Shown piece by piece: positions 58,291 through 64,000 of a stretch of DNA of 64,000 nucleotides. The DNA comes from Litchfieldia salsa (lineage in GTDB: Bacteria; Bacillota; Bacilli; Bacillales; Bacillaceae_L). The stretch is from positions 1 to 64,000 of the forward strand of contig NZ_FNJU01000003.1 in the NCBI RefSeq assembly GCF_900104555.1. Reading direction: 5' to 3'. The translations under genes and the position numbers were made by a program. The stretch's first letter is position 1, and each line of letters opens with the position of its first letter. The notes under the pieces are model-generated. The model saw only the letters and a list, made by a program, of their open reading frames with translations, did not search any database and was not told the DNA's origin.

Positions 58291-58353
58291 ACAGGTTTGA
58301 GCTAACCACCTCCTTTTAGAATAGTGGTTAGCTCAAACTATTATGTTAAAGAC

Positions 58354-58500
58354 TTAAAGATCGTGATTTGCATTATTTTTTTGGCGTGTATGGTTACGGT
58401 TTTTCACTTTTTTTGAACCGCTAAGTGGTTCAGGCTGCCCAGGATTATGGCCCTTTGGTGCATTTTTTCGGATATCTCCACCAGTGTTTTTATTAGTCAT
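58354..58500 (-). CDS. sspP: Small acid-soluble spore protein P
   Basis: Forty-eight residues: [40 protein letters not shown], ending NNANHDL. Matches SspP (formerly CotL), a minor spore core protein made in the forespore. GGAGGG precedes the ATG. In the expected place between cotM and sspO/citB. Confidence 0.92.
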   Translation of the reverse strand: MTNKNTGGDIRKNAPKGHNPGQPEPLSGSKKVKNRNHTRQKNNANHDL

Positions 58501-58625
58501 TTGAATCCCTCCTTCTACAGTTAGGATGAGAAATATAGATGAATTTATTCTCTTTATTAAGTAATGTTTTTTAGTGTTTTTGGGATGCTAATAACGATAC
58601 TTACAAGTTTAAGGAGGATAAAAAA

Positions 58626-58880
58626 ATGCCATATCATAAAGATAAACAACAAGCATTTCAAGCAGCACAACAAGGAACAAATCAGGCAATGGATGTTTAT
58701 AACAGCATTGTCCATAATGACCCAGATTATGGTGTTCAATTAAAACGATTGAAAAATGAGGTAAATGAGGCATTTAATCAAATAAACAATGCAATTGAGA
58801 CAGCTTCAGACACACAGTTAGCTCAATTAACTCAATATAAAGAAGATTTACAATCAATTATTGAAGAGGTAAATCAATAA
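58626..58880 (+). CDS. Small helical protein
   Basis: An 84-residue Gln/Asn-rich helical protein (HKDKQQAFQAAQQGTNQAMD..., QLAQLTQYKEDLQSIIEEVN). AAGGAGG precedes the ATG; a strong terminator follows. Probably a sporulation-linked small protein by position. Family not named. Confidence 0.7.
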   Translation: MPYHKDKQQAFQAAQQGTNQAMDVYNSIVHNDPDYGVQLKRLKNEVNEAFNQINNAIETASDTQLAQLTQYKEDLQSIIEEVNQ

Positions 58881-58887
58881 CAGACAA

Positions 58888-58940
58888 AAAAGAGGGTGTC
58901 CCCAACTTGTGTTGTACACAAATCATCGGGACAGCCTCTT
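58888..58940. terminator. Bidirectional terminator
   Basis: AGAGGGTGTCCC and GGGACAGCCTCT arms around a TTGTGTTGTACACAA core hairpin, between convergent genes 58626-58880 and sspO. Confidence 0.85.
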
Positions 58941-58946
58941 GGTTTA

Positions 58947-59096
58947 TTATTGGTTTTTCTTACGCTTTTTGTTATTTTGACGTTGTTCGGCTGTTAATGG
59001 CTCATTTGAGAACTCTTCATTGTATCCAGCACCAATTCCTTGGGCATCCGCGTGATTCATCCCTGGACGAACATGGTTTGCTTTGCGTTTAGCCAT
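58947..59096 (-). CDS. sspO: Small acid-soluble spore protein O
   Basis: Forty-nine residues: [40 protein letters not shown], ending KKRKKNQ. Matches SspO (formerly CotK). GGAGGTG precedes the ATG. Divergent from citB, as in B. subtilis. Confidence 0.95.
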   Translation of the reverse strand: MAKRKANHVRPGMNHADAQGIGAGYNEEFSNEPLTAEQRQNNKKRKKNQ

Positions 59097-59338
59097 CAGT
59101 ATCACCTCCACCTCTATTTTTAGTCAATCTAATATAAATTATTAGCATCATAAAAAACATTTTTATCATAGCTACATAAGGAAAACTTATTCTAATCAAT
59201 AACTTTCTTTTTATTTACTTATAATCACTAGTGTATTACTATAATATTGTCTTATAATTTAGATGGGGATTTTTTATCACTTTATTTTCGACATTTTGTT
59301 GAAATTGTACTACTATTTAATAAGAGGGGGTAATACAT
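59097..59338. promoter_or_regulatory. Divergent sspO/citB control region
   Basis: A/T-rich. It must contain the citB promoter; TATAAT-like sequences occur at 59240 and 59253. In B. subtilis citB is controlled by CcpC, CcpA and CodY, but no operator is assigned here with confidence. Confidence 0.4.
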
Positions 59339-62050
59339 ATGGCAAAACAAGATGTTTTTAATGCTCGTTCATCATTTAGTGTGAACGGAAAAACGTATAA
59401 CTACTATTCATTGCAAGCTTTAGAAGCTGCAAAGGTTGGTAATGTTTCAAAATTACCATATTCAATTAAGGTGCTTCTAGAATCGGTTCTACGTCAAGTA
59501 GACGGAAGAGTTATTACAAAGGAGCATGTTGAGAATCTAGCAAAATGGGGAACGGAAGAAGTAAAGGAAATAGATGTTCCATTTAAGCCTTCCCGTGTCA
59601 TTTTGCAAGACTTCACAGGAGTTCCTGCAGTAGTAGATTTAGCTGCTTTACGTAAAGCTATGGCAGATCTAGGTGGAGATCCTGACAAAATCAATCCAGA
59701 AATCCCAGTAGATTTAGTTATTGACCATTCTGTACAGGTTGATAGAGCGGGAACGATGGATTCGCTTCAATTTAATATGGACCTAGAGTTTGAACGTAAT
59801 GCTGAGCGTTACAAGTTCCTAAGCTGGGCACAAAAATCTTTTGATAACTATCGTGCAGTTCCGCCTGCAACTGGTATTGTACACCAAGTTAACTTAGAGT
59901 ACCTTGCAAATGTTGTACATGCAATTGAGGGAGAAAATGGTGAATTTGAAACATTCCCAGACACATTAGTAGGAACTGACTCACATACAACAATGATTAA
60001 TGGTATTGGTGTACTTGGTTGGGGTGTTGGTGGTATTGAAGCGGAAGCTGGAATGTTAGGTCAACCTTCATATTTCCCAGTTCCTGAAGTAATCGGTGTT
60101 AAGCTTACTGGTACACTTCCTAATGGAACAACAGCTACTGACCTTGCACTTAAAGTAACACAAGTATTACGTCAAAAAGGTGTTGTTGGAAAGTTTGTTG
60201 AGTTCTTTGGACCTGGAATTGCCCAACTTCCACTTGCTGATCGTGCGACAATTTCTAACATGGCACCTGAGTATGGGGCTACTTGTGGTTTCTTCCCAGT
60301 TGATGGAGAAGCATTAGAATATCTTCGTTTAACTGGTCGTGAAGAGGAACAAATTAAGGTAGTAGAAGAGTATTCTAAAGCAAATGGTTTATTTTATACT
60401 CCTGATTTAGAAGATCCAACATTTACTGCTTTAGTAGAAATCGATTTAGCAGATATTGAGCCAAATCTTTCTGGACCAAAACGTCCACAGGATTTAATTC
60501 CACTTTCAAAAATGAAGCAATCATTTACTGATGCTCTTGCTGCACCAGCAGGAAACCAAGGTTATGGTTTGACTCCAGACGATATTGATAAAGAAATTAC
60601 TGTTAAATTCAATAATGGTGAAGAAGTAGCTATGAAAACAGGAGCAATTGCAATCGCTGCAATTACAAGCTGTACGAACACTTCTAACCCATTTGTTATG
60701 TTAGGTGCCGGATTAGTTGCTAAAAAGGCTGCTGAAAAGGGATTAGAAGTTCCTAAATATGTGAAAACTTCATTAGCTCCTGGTTCAAAGGTAGTTACAG
60801 GTTACTTAGAAGATGCTGGATTACTTCCATACCTTGAGAAATTAGGATTTAACACTGTAGGTTATGGTTGTACAACATGTATCGGTAACTCTGGGCCTCT
60901 TGCTGAAGAAATTGAAAAAGCTGTCGCTGAAAATGACCTTTTAGTTACATCTGTACTTTCAGGTAACCGTAACTTTGAAGGCCGTATTCATCCACTAGTT
61001 AAAGGTAACTATTTAGCATCACCACCACTAGTTGTTGCTTATGCATTAGCTGGTACAGTTGATATCGACTTACAAAATGATTCTCTTGGAAAAGATAAAG
61101 AAGGTAATGATGTATTCTTTAAAGATATTTGGCCTTCAACAAGTGAAATCAAGGATGCTGTTAAATCAACAGTTACTCCTGAATTATTCCGAAGAGAATA
61201 TGAGCGTGTGTTCGAAGATAATCAACGTTGGAATGAAATTGAAACAACAGATGAAGCACTGTATGTGTGGGATGATGAATCAACTTACATTGCAAACCCA
61301 CCTTTCTTTGAGGATTTATCTCCTGAAGCAGGTGAGGTTAAGCCATTAAGTGGATTGAGAGTTGTTGCTAAGTTTGGTGATTCTGTTACTACTGACCACA
61401 TTTCTCCAGCTGGTTCAATTGGTAAAGATACGCCTGCAGGAAAATACCTACAATCAAAAGGTGTAACACCAAGAGAATTTAACTCTTATGGTTCTCGTCG
61501 TGGTCACCATGAAGTAATGATGCGTGGTACATTTGCAAACATTCGTATCAAAAACCAAATAGCTCCTGGAACTGAAGGTGGTTATACAACTCATTGGCCA
61601 ACTGGTGAAGTAACTTCGATCTATGATGCTTGTATGAGCTATAAGCAAGATGGAACTGGTTTAGTTGTACTTGCTGGTAATGATTATGGAATGGGAAGTT
61701 CTCGTGACTGGGCTGCTAAAGGAACAAACCTTCTTGGAATTAAAACAGTAATTGCAGAAAGCTTTGAACGTATTCACCGTAGTAACCTTGTGTTAATGGG
61801 TGTACTTCCACTTCAATTTAAACAAGGTGAAAACGCAGAAGTGCTTGGATTAACTGGTAAAGAGACAATTGAAGTTCAAATTGATGAAACAGTTAAACCA
61901 CGTGATTATGTAAAAGTAACAGCAACTGATGAAGATGGTAACAAGCAAGAATTTGAAGTTCTTGTTCGTTTCGACAGTGAAGTTGAAGTTGACTACTACC
62001 GTCATGGTGGAATTCTTCAAATGGTACTACGTGATAAATTAAAAGCATAA
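59339..62050 (+). CDS. citB: Aconitate hydratase
   Basis: A 903-residue [4Fe-4S] enzyme interconverting citrate and isocitrate in the TCA cycle; in Bacillus also an RNA-binding regulator. Cluster ligands C445 (SCTNTSNP), C511 and C514 ([11 protein letters not shown]). N-terminal [20 protein letters not shown], and C-terminal swivel domain with [22 protein letters not shown] precedes ATG 59339. Followed by a strong terminator. Confidence 0.98.
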   Translation: MAKQDVFNARSSFSVNGKTYNYYSLQALEAAKVGNVSKLPYSIKVLLESVLRQVDGRVITKEHVENLAKWGTEEVKEIDVPFKPSRVILQDFTGVPAVVDLAALRKAMADLGGDPDKINPEIPVDLVIDHSVQVDRAGTMDSLQFNMDLEFERNAERYKFLSWAQKSFDNYRAVPPATGIVHQVNLEYLANVVHAIEGENGEFETFPDTLVGTDSHTTMINGIGVLGWGVGGIEAEAGMLGQPSYFPVPEVIGVKLTGTLPNGTTATDLALKVTQVLRQKGVVGKFVEFFGPGIAQLPLADRATISNMAPEYGATCGFFPVDGEALEYLRLTGREEEQIKVVEEYSKANGLFYTPDLEDPTFTALVEIDLADIEPNLSGPKRPQDLIPLSKMKQSFTDALAAPAGNQGYGLTPDDIDKEITVKFNNGEEVAMKTGAIAIAAITSCTNTSNPFVMLGAGLVAKKAAEKGLEVPKYVKTSLAPGSKVVTGYLEDAGLLPYLEKLGFNTVGYGCTTCIGNSGPLAEEIEKAVAENDLLVTSVLSGNRNFEGRIHPLVKGNYLASPPLVVAYALAGTVDIDLQNDSLGKDKEGNDVFFKDIWPSTSEIKDAVKSTVTPELFRREYERVFEDNQRWNEIETTDEALYVWDDESTYIANPPFFEDLSPEAGEVKPLSGLRVVAKFGDSVTTDHISPAGSIGKDTPAGKYLQSKGVTPREFNSYGSRRGHHEVMMRGTFANIRIKNQIAPGTEGGYTTHWPTGEVTSIYDACMSYKQDGTGLVVLAGNDYGMGSSRDWAAKGTNLLGIKTVIAESFERIHRSNLVLMGVLPLQFKQGENAEVLGLTGKETIEVQIDETVKPRDYVKVTATDEDGNKQEFEVLVRFDSEVEVDYYRHGGILQMVLRDKLKA

Positions 62051-62062
62051 TGATTGTATGAA

Positions 62063-62093
62063 ATGCCGACTCCAATAGGGTCGGCATTTTTTG
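62063..62093 (+). terminator. citB terminator
   Basis: ATGCCGAC/GTCGGCAT perfect stem with six T. Confidence 0.9.
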
Positions 62094-62152
62094 CACGTTT
62101 AGAATGGTTTTATGATAAAATAAAGGAAATTTCACCTGTTTGGGGGATACAT

Positions 62153-62677
62153 ATGAAGAAGACAGTAACAATCATTATTTCACTTGTTTTGGTGCTAATG
62201 ATTGGTTATGCGATCGTTCAAGCGATGCAAAAACAAAAAAGTGAAGTCACTGGAGTCGAGGTTGGTAATCAAGCACCTGACTTTGAATTACAAGTAGTGG
62301 ATGGAGGGACCATTAAGCTTTCAGAACTTAAGGGTAAGAAAGTTCTCTTGAATTTTTGGGCTTCATGGTGTGAACCTTGCTTAGAGGAAATGCCGGCAAT
62401 GCAGGAATTACACGATCATAAAAGTGAAGATGTAGTCATTCTTGCAGTTAACATGACCGTAACAGAAAAAAGTTTGCAAAATGCTGAGGATTTTGTGAAG
62501 GAACATGGGTTTACGTTCCCCGTATTATTAGATGTTACAAATAAAACAAGTAGTAATTATGAAGTACTAAATTTACCCGTTTCATACTTTATTGATACAA
62601 ATGGGGTCATCTATCACCGTTTTCCTGGTGCTATGAGTTTAGAGTATATGGAAGACACTCTCGAAAAAATGGATTGA
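62153..62677 (+). CDS. Membrane-anchored thioredoxin-like protein (YneN/ResA type)
   Basis: A 174-residue TlpA-family thiol-disulfide oxidoreductase outside the membrane. Signal-anchor residues 4-22; APDFELQVVDGGTIKLSELK; active site NFWASWCEPC; cis-Pro in LNLPVSYFIDTNG. Position after citB matches yneN of B. subtilis. ATG 62153 follows GGGGGA. Confidence 0.9.
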   Translation: MKKTVTIIISLVLVLMIGYAIVQAMQKQKSEVTGVEVGNQAPDFELQVVDGGTIKLSELKGKKVLLNFWASWCEPCLEEMPAMQELHDHKSEDVVILAVNMTVTEKSLQNAEDFVKEHGFTFPVLLDVTNKTSSNYEVLNLPVSYFIDTNGVIYHRFPGAMSLEYMEDTLEKMD

Positions 62678-63032
62678 AAGTGAACACAGCTCTATTGAAC
62701 GTGCAATACGTTTAATGGAGTTTTTTTAATAGGCTTTTTTCTAAAATTATGGTTTTAGACACAGTAGAAATAGTGTTACTAGCAGGCTGAATACACGTAG
62801 ACTCCTGCGGGACCAGTGGACAAAGTGAGACCCCACAGGAGCTTTAGCGACGAGGAGGCTCACTGGTCACCCGCCGGACGCGGAGTGTATTCAGCCTGCG
62901 GCGGCTTTAAAAGCAAAAATCTATAAAAGAGATCTTTTTATTACTCTTTAAATAAAATTTTCTAAAAGTTGTAATAATTCACACCAAATAAGGGAAAGAT
63001 TATAAGGAAAATGAGAAGTCGAGGTGAGAATA
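62678..63032. other. Intergenic region with a GC-rich palindromic element
   Basis: No gene. The central 118 bases form the element at 62782-62899; the rest is A/T-rich and should contain the promoter of the FbpB-like gene. Confidence 0.5.
62782..62899. repeat. GC-rich Bacillus intergenic palindromic repeat
   Basis: Perfect 15-bp terminal inverted repeats GCAGGCTGAATACAC (62782-62796) and GTGTATTCAGCCTGC (62885-62899), with internal CTCCTGCGGGACCAGTGG, GTGAGACCCCACAGGAGC and CGACGAGGAGGCTCACTGG. Similar GC-rich elements are scattered in Bacillaceae genomes. Unrelated to the array repeat. Confidence 0.8.
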
Positions 63033-63164
63033 GTGAGAAAAATTAAAAAACAAACCTTTGAAGAACTAGTGTTAGAAAATAAACAGCAGCTACTTAAAGA
63101 TCATGCAGCATTAGAAAAAATTGAAGAACGTCTCGAGCAGAGACTTCTTGATAAAGCAGAGTAA
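63033..63164 (+). CDS. FbpB-family small basic protein
   Basis: Forty-three residues: MRKIKKQTFEELVLENKQQL, LKDHAALEKIEERLEQRL. Matches the Fur-regulated basic protein B family, small proteins linked to the iron-sparing response in Bacillus. GTG start with GAGGTGAG upstream. No clear Fur box seen. Confidence 0.75.
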   Translation: MRKIKKQTFEELVLENKQQLLKDHAALEKIEERLEQRLLDKAE

Positions 63165-63242
63165 AAATGGATTGTTCTCCTACAATTGCCTTTCATACAT
63201 AACGATACTCTCGGTGATAATATAGGCAAGGGAGGCGATAGT

Positions 63243-63380
63243 ATGAGTGGAGATACAACTAACCATTTTAGTCAAGATCACTTAGGAACTCAACCTCGCG
63301 GATTTAGAGGGAACAAAGGAAAGAAAATGCAAGATAAGTCTGGAAAACATGCACAAGTTATCCAAACTAAAGGTGAATAA
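63243..63380 (+). CDS. sspN: Small acid-soluble spore protein N
   Basis: Forty-five residues: DHLGTQPRGFRGNKGKKMQD, KSGKHAQVIQTKGE, the SspN signature. GGGAGG precedes ATG 63243. Next to tlp as in B. subtilis. Confidence 0.93.
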   Translation: MSGDTTNHFSQDHLGTQPRGFRGNKGKKMQDKSGKHAQVIQTKGE

Positions 63381-63385
63381 ATAAA

Positions 63386-63415
63386 GAAAGGCGTATGCAT
63401 CATACGCCTTTTTCT
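63386..63415 (+). terminator. Terminator after sspN
   Basis: AAAGGCGTATG/CATACGCCTTT with T-run. Confidence 0.85.
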
Positions 63416-63593
63416 TATACCAATGAAACGATTAGCGACAGGAGGCCCTCGAAATTGCCTTACGGGAGTGGATTGTAGCGATTGGAAATAGGAAGAACTA
63501 GGTATTTTAGGTAGCCAATTAAAAGCGTGTTTAATTTCACTCACGCATGAGCAAAATACGTTTGTACTTACATATTGAAAGGAGGAAAATCGA

Positions 63594-63827
63594 ATGAATC
63601 ACCAAAATTCTAAGCCAGATGATCGCAGTGATAATGTAGAAAAGCTACAAGATATGGTTCAAAATACCATTGAAAATATTGAAGAATCACAAGAAACAAT
63701 GAGCTTTGCTTCTGCTGAAGAACGTCAACGTATTGAGGACAAAAATAGAAGACGTCAAGACAGTATCGACGCAATGAGAAGTGAAATTAAAGATGAAGCA
63801 AGTGATAGAGAAAATGGATATAAATAA
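63594..63827 (+). CDS. tlp: Small acid-soluble spore protein Tlp
   Basis: Seventy-seven residues: SKPDDRSDNVEKLQDMVQNT, SFASAEERQRIEDKNRRRQD, SIDAMRSEIKDEA. Matches the thioredoxin-like SASP Tlp of the spore core. GGAGG precedes the ATG. Confidence 0.95.
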   Translation: MNHQNSKPDDRSDNVEKLQDMVQNTIENIEESQETMSFASAEERQRIEDKNRRRQDSIDAMRSEIKDEASDRENGYK

Positions 63828-63841
63828 GTAGAACATAAGTA

Positions 63842-63901
63842 TAGAGGCTTTCCCATAAGTTGCCAAGTACTTGGCCTTTGGGAAGGCCTCTATTCTTTTT
63901 A
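63842..63901 (+). terminator. Terminator after tlp
   Basis: TAGAGGC.TTTCCC and GGGAA.GGCCTCTA arms around an inner GCCAAGTACTTGGC hairpin, followed by TTTTT. Confidence 0.8.
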
Positions 63902-64000
63902 GTTACTCAAGTGATAAGACATGCTAAATTAATGAATTTATGTTAATATAACTCATATTATTCAATTTATTTAGAGCAGTTACTTCTAAAATATATAATT

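Noticed and set aside
62054-62152. Upstream start at 62054 for the thioredoxin-like gene
   Set aside because: The extension covers the citB terminator hairpin and would hide the signal anchor; ATG 62153 has GGGGGA upstream.

Overview
The window looks like a low-GC, spore-forming member of the Bacillaceae. Positions 56.4-64 kb carry a spore-coat/SASP/aconitase neighbourhood in the order familiar from Bacillus subtilis (cotM-like, sspP, sspO, citB, yneN-like thioredoxin, sspN, tlp). Ribosome binding sites are strong GGAGG types and TTG/GTG starts are common. The organism also decodes selenocysteine, which is uncommon in this family: selC (tRNA-Sec), selB and selA lie together at 53.8-58.3 kb, and three genes with in-frame TGA codons are visible.

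From about 0.2 to 51.5 kb the window is an accessory array. It holds small, mostly unrelated genes, nearly all on the + strand, separated by about 60 copies or part-copies of one intergenic repeat. A full copy is 75-105 bp. It opens with CTTATTCAACTAACGGGNGC, holds a hairpin whose stem changes from copy to copy but stays paired and usually ends in a T-run, then continues TTGAAGTAACGG and closes with CAGGTTAGTTGAANAAG. The two outer ends are inverted repeats of each other. Cargo genes include immunity-type families (SMI1/KNR4, DUF4279, DUF4304, DUF2199, DUF3916, CdiI-like, ankyrin, HEAT), lipoproteins, small membrane proteins, acetyltransferases and single enzymes (beta-lactamase-like hydrolase, HIT, cupin, signal peptidase, type I DAHP synthase, MFS exporter). 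A tyrosine recombinase on the opposite strand (37.6-38.5 kb) sits between a left half and a right half of the repeat. The layout resembles a gene-cassette array such as an integron, but neither the recombinase nor the repeat is a recognisable IntI/attC pair. This is the main candidate for an undescribed system. At least a dozen cargo genes are broken by single frameshifts or nonsense codons.

At 19.9-24.1 kb the repeat is absent. This stretch has conventional operons: a frameshifted TetR regulator with a long palindromic operator and its DUF3995 membrane partner, a divergent pair of selenoprotein genes (OsmC-like and DsbA/FrnE-like), and an EamA transporter. A 0.75-kb segment at 19.05-19.80 kb is duplicated at 45.39-46.14 kb.

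From 51.8 kb the repeats stop. After an acetyltransferase, a lipoprotein and two small membrane proteins comes the selenocysteine locus: tRNA-Sec on the - strand, selB, a SelW-like selenoprotein gene, and selA, with a cotM-like gene between the last two. SelA makes Sec on tRNA-Sec, SelB delivers it to UGA codons followed by a short hairpin, and the OsmC-, DsbA- and SelW-like proteins are the visible products. selD is not in the window. The right end is the conserved spore and TCA-cycle region.
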